A DNA stretch of 64,000 bases, taken from the NCBI GenBank assembly GCA_051294375.1, contig CM119263.1:28041790-28105789 (forward strand), read 5' to 3'. Within the stretch, counting starts at the first letter, position 1; each line of letters starts with the position of its first letter. Position numbers and translations under genes: made by a program. This DNA comes from Paraspadella gotoi. Its lineage: Eukaryota; Chaetognatha. The notes under the pieces were generated by a model, which worked only from the letters and a program-made list of their open reading frames with translations, did no database searches and was not told where the DNA came from. Below are positions 33,538 through 46,011 of the stretch, piece by piece.

Positions 33538-34243
33538 GCTTTTTCGCTGGAAAATCCCCGCTTGTTGTCGTTGGATCAAAAGAAAAAAGAAAAAGAAAAA
33601 GAAGAAAGGCGCGGTGAACGATGACGACGACGACGACGACGACGACAAGAGAAACGATTTGTCGAGCTACTTGAGCGACGCCGCCAACTCTTCTTTTTCC
33701 GTCCCCGGCGTCGTTAATCCTCGAAGCGCCGTCGTTTATCGAGCGGCGCCGGTGGAGAACCTGGAGGTGGATTGGCGCGTATCTCGTGGCGGCGCCGTCC
33801 AATCAGCGCCGGTCGTTTCATCGACGAGCGACACCTGCGTCGTCAAAAATCATTTCTCAAAATTGACGCCGAAATCAGGAGCAAACGACGCCGCTTCGAG
33901 GCCACACGGCGTCGCTGCGCCGGGAAATCCGACAGTCGATTCCAGTGACGCCGGTTACCGACGAGAAATACTCTCTTCCGATTATAGCGACGCCGAGCGA
34001 AGAAAACAAAAACAAAAGCGCAAAGGAATCGATAGAAAACAAGAGAACAAATTCCAGGATCAAAATAAAAGAATGGACGCCGAATATCCGTCTTCGGGGA
34101 GAAACAATGCCGACGACGACGACGACGACGATAACAGCGAAAGGATTCCGCCGGGGAGACATCTATCGGCCGGCGACGGAATTCGACGGGGAATAAACAA
34201 AAGTGCCATTCCCAAAGCGCCGCCGTCGTGGCCCCACTACTAG
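33530..34243 (+). CDS. Low-complexity basic/acidic protein of 237 residues, unknown
   Basis: The longest convincing ORF in the window that is not a simple repeat. ATG in good context (TTTCCATGG). Residues 1-16 are MATLFRWKIPACCRWI with paired Cys, then a Lys/Arg run to about 26, then nine Asp at about 30-38. Next comes a mixed Ser/Ala/Val-rich region (SSYLSDAANS, VENLEVDWRV, KSGANDAASR) and a Lys/Gln-rich stretch near 160-182 (RRKQKQKRK, KQENKFQDQNK). A seven-Asp run follows near 200, and the tail ends APPSWPHY. Codon use is GC-rich at third positions, unlike the surroundings. The TAG is followed at once by GTATAA, so the end may be read into an intron. No domain or signal peptide is recognised; the protein is probably disordered. 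Confidence 0.5.
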   Translation: MATLFRWKIPACCRWIKRKKKKKKKKGAVNDDDDDDDDDKRNDLSSYLSDAANSSFSVPGVVNPRSAVVYRAAPVENLEVDWRVSRGGAVQSAPVVSSTSDTCVVKNHFSKLTPKSGANDAASRPHGVAAPGNPTVDSSDAGYRREILSSDYSDAERRKQKQKRKGIDRKQENKFQDQNKRMDAEYPSSGRNNADDDDDDDNSERIPPGRHLSAGDGIRRGINKSAIPKAPPSWPHY

Positions 34244-36900
34244 GTATAAACGCCTTTTATGGTTATGGTTATATTAGAGAATATGGAATGACTGTGAGCG
34301 TTGAGCGGCGTGGATGGTTAAATTGGTTATAGGGATTTAAAAGATTTTGATAAGTTTCTTTTTTTAATTTCAAAGAATAATTATAAATAGCCACGTAACA
34401 AAATTAAGTGGTTTCTTAAGATTTTGTTTTAAATATATCTTTTTTTACGAAATTATTACATGACATTTGACACTTGAAATAACGTTTTAAAATAAATTTG
34501 GCAAATATTGAGTCAATTCTTTGATAGGAGTCATATTTTTAACAAAGTAAAAAAAAACAAAAAAAACAGAGTTCAATTAATAATATTTTTGTCTTTTTTT
34601 CTTTTTGCTAATCGTTTTTTCTTCTTTCACGAAACTTAAGCATGAGATGGAGAAATATTACTAATGACAGATTATGACTGTTACTAAATATTACTAATGA
34701 CAGATTATGACTGTTACATGCAAATTAAAATACAAAATCGACTTGGTGTCAGCGACGGACGTTTTTCTTGATCTATCGTCAAAAATAAAGACGCTCTCAC
34801 AGTGCGAAAATATATATCACTTGAAACAGAAATCTGTATTAAAAAAAACCTTTCATTTTAGGACCTTCCCGGGAAAGTTGTTTTAGCGTTTAGCATATTA
34901 GTAGACGAGAATCTCGCTTAAAAAAAAATTCAACATTTTTCTAATAGAGAATGTCCCGTTCAATAATCTGGGACTACCCCAATTGCAAAAACGCTTTTGC
35001 CCAGAATTCGGTTAAAAAACACTTGTAAAAACACACGATTCGGAGAGGCGTTTACCATCTGAAGAGCTTGTCCTTATTCTAGACTAAGCTTGACGAAAAA
35101 AGTCAGAAGGTTTTTTTAATATATTCCTTTGACGGCAATGTAGAATGATGGCAATATTGGCTATTTTTAAAGTTTCAAAAAAAATCCGAGCATAAATATA
35201 GAAAATATTAACCAAAATCTTTCGAAAGTTCCCACCCCTTCTTTGGGAAGAATTTTCGCCATATAAGATTTTTTCCGAATCTGACTCCCGGTTGAAAACT
35301 CTTAGAATTCCGATCGTTAGCGTCCTCTTTTACTTTTACTTTAAATATGGAAAATTTCACCAAAAATGGACTAATTCACTTTACCCAATGATCGTATCAT
35401 ATTTAAAATAACCAAATAAAATGTGAACGAAAAATTTTTGAGAGGCCTTCAGAACATATTGCTATCGATTCCTGAATTTGAAGTTTATTGTAAAATGACA
35501 ACATAACCTTAAATGGCGTTGACATTGTATTGGGAAGTTTGAGAAATCCCTTTATTTATATATAAAATTGCATCAAAAAAATATTTTCGCCGCACGAGGC
35601 TGACCAGTCTATTAGTGAACAGCAGCTTAGTTGATGAGTTTGATTGATTGTCAGTCAAAAATGAGGTTAATTGTCAAGAGAAAAAAATGCGAGCCCTTTG
35701 AGATGTAACAGGAATCGGAATCGAAGTGTTTTTAACATCTGATTTTTACCTGAATTTTTCCCAGGGGCGTTTGACATTATTTTGGTAAGTCAAGATTTTA
35801 ATGAAAATCTCCATTGAAAAAGTCTTCCTCGATTTCCCTAAGAACGACGTAGACTCCTACCTATTCATTTTATGGCATTTGATAAAGGATTTAATATCAA
35901 ACAAGCCAGGGGAAATGCACTACTCATCTCCGAGAATTTTCAAACCTCATTTTTACTATAGAAATGAAAGGGAAAGTTTACAAACTTAAAATTGCAAACG
36001 GGATTGCTATATGTTCCTGTTACATGAGCGACTTCGAATTTCGCGATTCTGATAGCTTTGTGTCTGAAGAGCTTGTCCTATTTTTCTTTTTCATTTTATA
36101 ATGATTTTGACATAAAATGATCAGGTTTAAATGAAATAGTCCGGTTTGAATCGCGAAATTTTTATTTAAAAAGAAATTAAAAAGGAAGGTTGAGAAAAAA
36201 ACTTATTTTTCCTAATATCTTTTGAAGGAATAAAGATAAAGGGATGGTAATCGTACCAAAATGAAGCCACAATCATAGGGCACATACAAGATACAATTTT
36301 AGAATTACTTATGCTGAATCCTCCTTACAGGGTGAGTGTCAAACTAAGTCAAAATTATATGAATTTAAAAACTAATGACACCCCATAAGAATAAATGAAA
36401 ATTTAATTCTTTTTAATGATTCTGAAAGAAAAAAGGCTAAATTGTACTCTAGTAAAACTTTTAAAGTTTTTTGGATAAAGAAAATGTGAATTTTTTGTCA
36501 CTTAAATATTTTCTTGTCTGATTTTACAAGCATGCTTACAAAATTCTACAAAATATTATTCACCCCATCACAGCCTAAGTATTTATCTTTCTTTTCCACC
36601 AGCAAAAAGTAAACATTATTTTATGCTAGAGAACAGGGATGTTTACTGAAATGAGCCGGAAGACATTCAACTTCTTCACTTTACTGTCATTTTTCAATAA
36701 TAAAATAGGCGAATTTTTTAATTATTTAACTCTCACAGGCTTCACAAGACATTATATCTTCATAATATGCCAATGTTAATGTAAATTTATTATATTTTTT
36801 ACCCAGAAATCATAAAATAACAGAAAGTTGTGGATTCCCTTCGCTCATTTAAGAAAAAAAAAATAACTAGCGGAATTATAAGTTTGTAAGAGGAAGTCAG
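34244..36900. other. AT-rich region, possible decayed mobile element
   Basis: No long ORF. TCTGAAGAGCTTGTCCT occurs as a direct repeat at 35058-35074 and 36063-36079. ATGTAACAGGAA at 35703 recurs inverted at 36014. The sequence between them is AT-rich with many stops. These short shared words could be remnants of a transposon but do not prove one. Confidence 0.35.
34653..34718. repeat. Two-copy 33-base tandem duplication
   Basis: Two units of 33 bases beginning AAATATTACTAATGACAG, at 34653-34685 and 34686-34718, differing at the last base only. Confidence 0.95.
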
Positions 36901-37329
36901 AATCGGCGAAAATCTTAAAAGGCGAGAATGTTGAAAAAAAGGGGTGGAATTTTGATGGGTTTCCTAAGATTTCTCCCACAATGTGAGGTCCGATTAAAGC
37001 GAAACTTGAGATTTACAATATTCCCGTCATTCCACATCTATCGATATAAAAATATACAGAAAAAAGTCACTGGCTTCTTTTTCTATAGCGGCTTCCTAAT
37101 ATTAGAATAAACTATTTTAGTCTATCGCTTTTAATTTTTATTTTTCGGATCATTTTTATTATTGGCAAATTTGCTTGGTTTAAGCTCTGGCCGACGGGCA
37201 GGGTGGGAGAGACCAATATTACAAACTTCACTGATTTGTGAAACAGAAAAAAAGTGTAAGCGTGAAACCAGAGCTGCCCATATTGGGAAAAGGGAAGACG
37301 GCCGCCGGAAGAAGAAACGGGAGACATTG

Positions 37330-37367
37330 GCCGGAATTCGAGACAGCTGCCGGAATTCGAGACAGCG
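37330..37367. repeat. Two-copy 19-base tandem repeat
   Basis: GCCGGAATTCGAGACAGCT and the same unit ending in G, inside a G/A-rich segment. Confidence 0.95.
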
Positions 37368-38776
37368 GCCGGGAAGGGCGTTCATCTTCGTCCAGAATTT
37401 AATGGAACCCAACCCGAACTCGCATCGGTGGCCCGGAAGCAATTACGATGGAGAGGAAAGAGGGGGGAAGGGAGAGAAAAGGGTGATAGGAGAAAGAGTG
37501 GAAAGTGGACTGGGAAGATATTAAGAGGGAAGAAATAGGGGATAGAAATCAGAAGCGGGTGAATATTAAGTAAAAGGAGAAAAGGTGAGAAGGAAGAAGG
37601 AAGTAAGCATAAGCTTGTCACGTATTTGAAGGTAAAAGTTAAGTACAATTTCATTTTTGTGAAGGGCAGACTTACTTAATGAGGACCGCGAGTTTGATGG
37701 GGGTTTGATAAAGTTTTTTTTTTCTTTTTCTTTAATATTAACGGTAACAATAACAGCGTAAAAAGACTGGAAAACGGTAAAAAAATTAAAATTGATAACA
37801 AAAAATATAACAAAAGACACTAACAGCAAAATTTTTAACATTACTAAAATGATAAAAACTACTTCAAAACTATGAAAACAAAAGTCAATAACAAATTTTT
37901 AAAAAAACGTTAAAAAACGTTAAAAGTTAATTCTGCCACTTAATTTGGCAATCCAATAATCATGTTCCAAATCTTTTCTCAAATGAATAACAAATATTTT
38001 CCATAGTGTCTCAACATACGATGGATAATTTTTTTTTATAATCAAAAACGATATTAACACAATACAATAACAGTAAGAGTAACGGTATCAACAAGACTGG
38101 AAGGGTTACGATATAAATAACAGCGTAAAAGACTGGAACACAGTAAAACAAAAATTACACTGATAAAGGTGTAATATTTTACCAAGGAAAATATTTTACA
38201 GATATTATTTTTCACTTAATAAATCCCTTCGAGTGAAAGTTTCGCTATTATGAATACCTTATTCGCTGCTTCCTATCCTCTCTACGAAAGCCACTTCGGT
38301 TTTAGAACAAATCCTTAACTATTAGTAATTAGGATGTTAAGGATAAGACGGTTTTTAATATCGTCACGTAAATAAAATTAATATTCAACACGGAATTTAA
38401 ACCAGTTTATAAGACAACTAAATGCAAATTAGACTTAGATGTTGATGGATTGAGAGAAGAAAAACCTCTCTTTTCTTTTGTTTATTAATATAGTTTATAT
38501 AAGTTACTTAAAAAGTCGCGAGTCAGATTGGCGACTCGCCCTCACTGTTCTTGTTGGAATGAGAAGGATGAGGAATCGAATCCCACACTTTCTTTATTGA
38601 AAACTTCTTTGTTCCTTAAATACGACTTCTTTATTGATTCAACCTCCCTTTCAAACAGATCCTCCAGGACAAAAACTGTCCTGAGAAAAAATGAGAAAAA
38701 ATATCCCCAGTTTTTACGAGGACGAATCTGAGGTTCAAGAGGAAAAGGCGAAGGGTCGTAGATTTTATCTCTAGGC

Positions 38777-38821
<45 letters not shown>

Positions 38822-39279
38822 AGAGAAAAAATAAAAAAAAGGGAAGAAAACAAAAAGGAGGAAAGAAAGAGGGAGAGAGAGAGCGAGAAAAGAAAAGAAA
38901 ACAGAAGTGAGGAAAGAAAAAAAAACAACGTTTTGTACTTCGGTCAAGAGTCGACGATGGTAACTAGAAGTTTTCTTCGTTGGTTCAATCGATTGTTCTC
39001 TTGTTTTTCTTTTAATTCGCAGTTTGTTTTGTTTTTTTTTCGACAAAAGATTAAAAAAATCAACGATTACGAAAAAAAAATAACTTCTGTTCTGATGTTC
39101 TTCGACGACAGATAAATATAAAACTTAAATATAAAAATCAAATAAAACTTTTTTTTGCTTCTTTTTCTCTCGAGTCGCTTTTTCCTCTGGTACGTAATTT
39201 CCAGTATTTCGTTAAATATTTAGAGGGCATTTGCTAGTTTTCGATTGTAAAGTTGTGAAAAGAATAATACTTATATAGG

Positions 39280-39281
<2 letters not shown>
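37368..39281. other. Intergenic DNA, no supported gene
   Basis: Purine-rich to about 37620, then AT-rich. The phrase AACAGCGTAAAAGACTGGAA occurs twice with small differences, near 37752 and 38118, an old local duplication. A (GA)n run lies at 38779-38819. A short ATG frame at 38957 (MVTRSFLRWFNRLFSC) has no donor and is not called. Confidence 0.5.

Positions 39282-39337
<56 letters not shown>
39282..39337. repeat. (GA)n microsatellite
   Basis: About 28 GA units. Confidence 0.95.
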
Positions 39338-39343
<6 letters not shown>

Positions 39344-39544
39344 GAGAGTCACGTACCCGGCGCCAAAAAATCGTCTTTCCAAACTTTTTTTCTACCTCGA
39401 GCTTCGTTGTTCCGATTTGGATCACACAATCCCAAAGTCACATCCATCCATTCTCAAAATAATAAAACTTATCACTTTTAAATTTCGAACTGGAATTCCG
39501 AATTTGCGAATTCTTTTCACGAAAAGATGCAAGAGCACAGAATA

Positions 39545-42500
39545 TGAATTTTAACGAGTTGCTTGCTGCAGCTAGGACGTTTTCAAGATGCGGCCGCATG
39601 AATGAATTGTTGGCTGGAGTTAGGACGATTTGCATGATGCCACAGCAGAATGAATTCTTGAGAGATGAGGGCATTTGTCGGAGCGAACGCCGACTGAAAG
39701 AGCGAGAATTGAGATGCGCGACGAAATGAAAAGAAATAGGAGAACGAACGAAGGAGAAAATTAAAAGAAAGGAGAAAGAAAGGAGAGAAAGAGATAGAGA
39801 AGAGAAGAGAGGGAAAAGATAAGTACGGGGAACTAGAAAATACGAGAAAAGAGTAAAATGGAGAAGAGAAAAAAGATGAAAAAAAAATAATTGGCTTTTC
39901 TAAAGCTAAATTATATTAATAGAAGACGTTTGTATGAAATCTTTTTGATAAAATTCGGGCAGCAGATAAAGTAGTCAAACCTTTCCGGTCAACAACACAC
40001 ACAAACGCATTCCGCCTCCCAATAATGTAGATAAATATTACTTGATTGTACATTAAGGTTACACCTAAAAGTGTAGGATAATAAAAATTAGAGTTTCCAG
40101 AAACAGGGGCAAGATAGCTTTAGTGTACTTAAATGAATGGATTGTGGGCGGTATATTCACGACACCGCCTCACGTCCCCATTGTGTCAGCAAATCTTGGC
40201 CTCAGAGGGGAACACCACCATGCCAGGCGTAGTGTTCCATCCACAGTCCTAATGGACTTCCCTCTGCGTGTAAAGGCGAAGACCGGTCCTAGGGAAACCG
40301 CGCCAGTGACTGGATGCGTCACTGAGGGTGGAAGCCCCGCAAAGCACCAACACGTGAGATGCCCCATCTCCATGGGCAATTCACTAGGCCAACCCGGCTG
40401 TTTGCCATTAGGATAAGTTTCTTATATTTCGATGTGTATCAACTTTCATATAAAAATTATAAAAAAAAGTCTTTTAACCGAAAGAAATATTTCTAGGTAC
40501 TGGACGAAAATGATACAAATTGGGTCAAAACAAAATAAAATAAAAAACCAAAAAAAAAAAAACACTGATATTTAAGAGGCAAAAAGGTACTAATAGAAGA
40601 AAAAAGTCGACGAAAGGTAACAACGTAAGAGGAAGAAACTACTGAGAGGAATTTTGAAAAGAAAAAAACAAAACCAAAAAAAAAAAAAAAAAAACGCGAA
40701 AAGAAACGAAAAAGAGAGACAAAAAGAAAACATATTTGACAAATGATTTCGGTCAAGAAATAATATAAAATGGATGACGCAAAAAAACAAAAAAAACAAA
40801 AAAAAAAAAAAAATGGGCGAGCAAAAGAAAATTTAACTAGAAGGAAGATGAAGGCGGAGAAATAACAATATGAGCGAAAAAGGAAAGAGAACGGGGATGA
40901 TAAGTTTGTGAATATTTGAGAGTGAATGTAGTGACAGGATATTTATAGGAAATAAGAGAAACGATAAAAAAAGGAGAAGGCGTTCGACGCGGAAAACTAA
41001 AATGATGAGGACGTGAGAATTCATAGATGAGAGATATGTGAGTAGTTGTGAAGTGAGAAGACGAAGAAGAATGAAACTTCGAAGATGATGCGAGGAAAGA
41101 ACGAGAGAATAAAACCGGGACGGAATTTTGAAAAAAAAAAAAATCGGAGGCATTTGGCGAGAGAAGCAAAAGGGAAAAAAAGAAAGATGGCGTTGAAGGG
41201 CGATAGAGGGTAATTGATGGGAGGTGGCGTGGACGGCGATTCTGCTGATGGTGGGCAGTTGTAGTTGCGTGAGTTTTACATCAGCAATGGTTGAGTATTG
41301 TTGGCGATAGATATAAGGTTTTATAGAGTTGTTTGTTTGGGACGAGTGTGGCATAATTGGAGACTTAAAATGCCGCAAATGTATTTGTTTGCTATACTAT
41401 TGTATTTTGAAGTATTCTTGATCCATTGACTCCGTCCCGTTTGTTAATATTGTTGCCTTGTGACTGCTCCAAGATTTTCTTTTAAGCGGAGAAAGGATAA
41501 AAGTAGAATCGTAATTCGGCTTTGTTGGTCAAAAAAAGATTATGAAAAGAGGACAGACAGGTTTGGTTAAAACTATTCCATAGAGAAGACTTCAGTGGCT
41601 TCACCAATCAGAGAAGTGATGGCGAGGTGCACAAGGGTCTAGGTTCGGTAACGAGTAGAGAGGGTAACGGTCGGCAGATTAAATGATTTTGTCGCCAAAG
41701 AAAGTATTGCCTCCCGCAGTATATTGTGATTTTGGCAGTGCATAAAATTGCATCGGCATTGCAAAGAAGTAAACAGAATTAACTCCAGCAATGCAAAGGG
41801 TTTGCGTCTGACGTGACAGGGTAGCATCGGGCAGTGCATAAGTGTTGTCGACGGCAGGCGGAAAAGTAAAGATGACGGTGAGAACGGGTCCTCGTGCGTA
41901 TCGGCGGAGGCAGGGAAAGAGCTAAGAGGACGAAGGTTTGGCTGCGGCGGGCGCTGAAGCGGCTGCCGGATGGGCGGGGCGTGTTAGGGCGGCGCTCAGG
42001 CGGCGGCATGGAGTGGGAGGAATGGCGTGGTCTCCTTTGCGCAGGGCATCAAAGCGTTGTAGAGGTCACGCCCTCCGGTAACGGGAGATTGAAAACCTGC
42101 GGAGGCAAGATCGGGAAACGTTGGGGGACGGAGATTGGGTAAGAAAAGAGAGGAATGTGGAGATGGGTAAGTGCGGGAGCATCAGAGACTGCGGAAACAG
42201 TGGTTTTGTGTTGAGGGGGAAAAGGTTTGTGAAAATTGGTTTTGTGACAGATGGGAAAGCGAATGTGACTTTGCAAGCGACGTTGCGGAATGTGGTGATT
42301 TGTAAACGGACTAAGAAGTGAGTAACTACGTTTAATATGAAGAGACGGAGAGCGAGGGGAGAAGAGAGAGAGAGTAACGAAACGAGGGCAAAACATGTCA
42401 ACAATGTCAAAGAATGTCAAAGAAAAATTTATAATGAAGAGCCGACCTGATGAATGGAAATCGTGGAGGCAAGAAGCGGACGTTGAAGCCGGAAAATGGG

Positions 42501-42825
42501 AATAATAGTTAAAGTGATTGTATAAATTAATTTCAAGCATTGTTATTGGAATTGTTGACTTTTGATCGAATTAAATGGACGAAATCGTCGGGTAACTCGG
42601 GCGAATACTGAAACTAACGTTTTCCTTTTTTGGGGACAAAATACGAAATTGGAGAATTAAACCGCAAATAAGAAAATGAATATGACAGTTTGTACGAAAA
42701 CAGTGGTTCTTTTTTATGTAATCTAAGGAATTTTATAAATTTCCTTAAAGAATCAAAATGCCTTTTATATGTATCCATGTTAGTCATAATTTTCCTTTTT
42801 TTTTTTACCAGAAATTGTTCGGAAC
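39545..42825 (+). repeat. Left arm of a large inverted repeat
   Basis: The sequence from GAATTTTAACGAGTTGC at 39545 to GAAATTGTTCGGAAC at 42825 matches the reverse complement of 43085-45862, with frequent small indels and about 15 percent apparent divergence by eye. Anchors include the GCGGCCGC site near 39590, the ACACCTAAAAGT block near 40060 and the TTCAGTGGCTTCACCA block near 41590. It includes TGCCGA-type short repeats at 41640-41850. Its many frames are not shared with the other arm. I see no gene. Confidence 0.85.
40142..40418. mobile_element. ~275-base GC-rich insert in one arm only
   Basis: The left arm is interrupted between AATGAATGG and TTATATTTCGAT by a GC-rich segment, including CACCGCCTCACGTCCCC and GCCCCATCTCCATGGGC. 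The right arm lacks it (near 45325). Size, composition and clean presence/absence suggest a short interspersed element or a transposon fragment. On the minus strand TTGGCCTAGTG resembles a polymerase III A box, but I see no B box. No clear target-site duplication can be read in this noisy sequence. Confidence 0.45.
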
Positions 42826-42857
42826 GGCGACGAGAAAATTGCAGCGCGATTATTGGC

Positions 42858-42861
<4 letters not shown>

Positions 42862-42945
<84 letters not shown>
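42862..42945. repeat. (GA)n microsatellite in the inverted-repeat spacer
   Basis: About 84 bases with one interruption near 42917. Confidence 0.95.
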
Positions 42946-42948
<3 letters not shown>

Positions 42949-43059
42949 GAGTCCGAGAAAAGAAGAATTGAAACACCGGGGGTTAGAAGGATCGCCGAGC
43001 GTCGAATCGATTGCCGGATGAGCGACGAAATTGAATGGCGTGGGAAATTCGATTTCGTG

Positions 43060-43084
43060 NNNNNNNNNNNNNNNNNNNNNNNNN
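43060..43084. other. 25-N gap between inverted arms
   Basis: The right arm begins at the first base after this gap. About 235 bases of spacer precede it. Confidence 0.9.
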
Positions 43085-43509
43085 GTTCCGAACAATTTCT
43101 GGTAAAAAAAAAAGAAAATTTATGACTAACATGGATACATATAAAAGGCATTTTGATTCTTTTAAGGAAATTATAAAATTCCGAGTCTACATCAAAAAGA
43201 ACCACTGTTTTCGTACAAACTGTCATATTCATTTTCTTAATTTGCGTTAATTCTCCAATTTCGTATTTGTCCCCAAATAGGAAACGTTGTTTCAGTATTT
43301 CGCCGCAGTTACCCGACGATTTCGTCATTTAATTCGATCAAAAGGTCAAAATTCCATAACAATGTCGAATAATTTATTCATCACCTTTACTATTTTCCAT
43401 TTCCGCTTCCAACGTCCGCTTCTGCCTCCACGATTCCATTCCATCGTCGGCTCTCATTATAATTTCTTGACATTCTTTGACATTGTTTGACATGTTTTGC
43501 CCTCGTTTC

Positions 43510-43558
<49 letters not shown>

Positions 43559-45862
43559 CCTCGCTCTCTCTCTCATATCACAGATTACTCACCTTCTTGT
43601 CCGTTACAATCACCAATTCACGCATCACTTGCAAAGTCATCGCTTTCCCTGTCACAAACCAATTTTCACAACACTTTTCCCCTCACAAAAACCACTGTTC
43701 CCAGTCTCGATGCTCCCCGCACTTACCATCTCCACATCCCCTTTTCTTACCCAATCCTCGTCCCCAACGTTTCCCGATCTCTCCGAGTTTTCATCTCCGT
43801 TCGGAAGGCGTGACCCTTCAACGCTTTGATGCTGGCAAAGGAGAACCACGCCCATTGCCTCCACTCCAGCCGCCGCCGAGGCCGCCGCTAACACCGCCCC
43901 GCCGCTCCGGCAGCCGCTTCAGCCGCCGCCGCAGCCAACTTCGTCCTCTTAGCCTCTTTCCCTGCCTCCGCCCGAACGCACGAGGACCCGTCTCACGTCA
44001 TTACCTTTTCCGCTTCCGTCGAAACACTTTGCACTGCCGATGCTACCCTGTCACGTCAGACGCAACCCTTTGCATTGCTGGTTCAATTCTGTTACTTCTT
44101 TGCAATGCCGATGCAATTTTGCACTGCCTAAATCACATATACTGCCGAGGCAATACTTCCTTTGCCGACAAAATCATTAATCTGCCGACGTTACCCTTCT
44201 ACTCGTTCCGACCTGACCCTTGTGCACCTCGCATCATCTTCTCTGTTGGTGAAGCCACTGAAGTCTCTCTCTATTAGATTTTACCAACCTAGTCTGTTCT
44301 TTTCTTCTTTTTTGACCAACAAAGCGAATTACGTTTACTTTTTCCTTTCTGCTAAAAGAAGAAACCTTGGAGCAGTCAGCACATATTAAAACGGCGGAGG
44401 TTAATGGATCAAGTACTTCAAAATACATGGTATAACAACAAATACATTTGCGGTATTTTCAGACTCCAATTTGCCACACTCGTCCACAACCTCTTATAAA
44501 ACCTATATCATCGCCACAATACTCACTCATTGCTGTGTAACAACTCACGCAACTACAACTGCCACCATCAGCAGAATCGCCGACCACGCCACCATCCCAT
44601 CATTACCATCGCCTTCAACGCCATCTTTCTTTTTTTCCCTTTGCTTCTCCGCTGCTCCGACTTTTTTTTTCAGAATTCGTCCCGTTTATTCTCTCGTTTT
44701 TCCTCCGATCATCTTCGAGTTTCATTCTTCTTCGTCTTCTCACTTCACAACCTCTCACATATTCTCTCAAGATTCTCACGTCCTCACATTTTAGTTTTCG
44801 CGTGATCGCCTTCTCTCTTTTTTTATCGTTTCTCTTATTTCCTATAAATATCCTGTCATACATTCACTCTCAAATATTCACAACTTATCATCCCGTTCTC
44901 TTCTTTTTTCGCTCATATTGTTTTCTCCGCCTTCATCTTCCTTCTAGTAAATTTTCTTTTGCTCGCCCATTTTTGTTTTTTTTTTGTTTTTTGTTTTTTG
45001 GTCATCCATTTATTATTTCTTGCCGAAATCATTTGTCAAAATGTTTTCTTTTTGCTCTCTTTTTTCGTTTCTTTTCGCGTTTTTTTTTTTTTTTTTTTTG
45101 TTTTGTTTTTTTTTTCTTTTCAAAATTCCTCTCAGTAGTTTCTCCTCTTAGTTGTTGACCTTTCGTCGACTTTTTTTCTTCTATTATACTTTTTTCTCTA
45201 ATTCAGTGTTTTTTGTTTTTTTTTTTTTGTGCCATGTATCTTTTCGTCAGTACTGAAATTTTTTCTTCTGGTTAAAAAGACTTTTTTTTATATTTTATTT
45301 ATGAAATTGATACAATCAATATAAAAATTATTCCATTCATTTAATAACTAAGCTATCTTGCCCCTGTTTCTGAATCTAATTTTTATTATCCTAACTTTTA
45401 GGTGTACCTTAATGTAAATCAAGTAATATTTATCTAATATTGGGAGGGGGATGCTTTTGTGTTGTCTGACGGAAAGGTTTGACTACTTTCTGCCCGAATT
45501 TTATAAAAAGATTTCATACAAACGTTTCAATTATTATAATTATTGCTTTACCCTTTTTTTTCATCTTTTTCTCTTCTCATTTTCTCTTCTTTCTGTAATT
45601 TCTGTCCTCTCTTATCTTTCCTCTCTTCTTCTCTATTCTCTTCTCTCCTTTCTTTTCCTTTCTTTTTTTCTCCTTCGTCGTTCTCCTATTCTTTTCATTT
45701 CGTCGCGCATCTCATTTCGCTCTTTCAGTCGCGTCGCTCGACCAAATGCCTCATCTCTCAAGATTCATTCTGCTGTGGCATCATGCAATCGTCCTAACTA
45801 CAGCAACAATTCATTCATGCGGCCGCATCTTGAAAACGTCCTAGCTGCAGCAACTCGTTAAA
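43085..45862 (-). repeat. Right arm of the large inverted repeat
   Basis: Reverse-complement match to 39545-42825. It carries a (TC)n tract at 43511-43555 where the left arm has a shorter GA run. TGCCGATG-type degenerate repeats lie at 44030-44215. Frames over 43477-44277 are repeat- or pyrimidine-driven and are not kept in the other arm. Confidence 0.85.
45298..45355. repeat. Dispersed repeat fragment, second occurrence
   Basis: Matches 26815-26875 (GAAATTGATACAA to TTTAATAACTAAGC). The trailing CTAAGCTATCTTG string also occurs at about 31181. Confidence 0.55.
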
Positions 45863-45985
45863 ATTCATTCCTGCTGTTGCATTTTGAAAGCGTCCTCGAT
45901 GCAGCAACTCGTTAAAATTCATTCCTGCTGCAGAAACTCGCAAAAGTCCTTTCTTCTGCGGCATCTAGCAAGAATCATTCTTATT
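45863..45985. repeat. Short minisatellite of ~45-base units
   Basis: Repeats of GCAGCAACTCGTTAAAATTC followed by CTGCTG, about three units, continuing the end of the right arm. Confidence 0.7.
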
Positions 45986-46011
45986 TGGTTCATTTCTACG
46001 TATTTTCAGAA

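Noticed and set aside
43477-44277. 266-codon ORF in the right inverted arm
   Set aside because: Starts in a (TC)n tract and is not conserved as a frame in the matching left arm.
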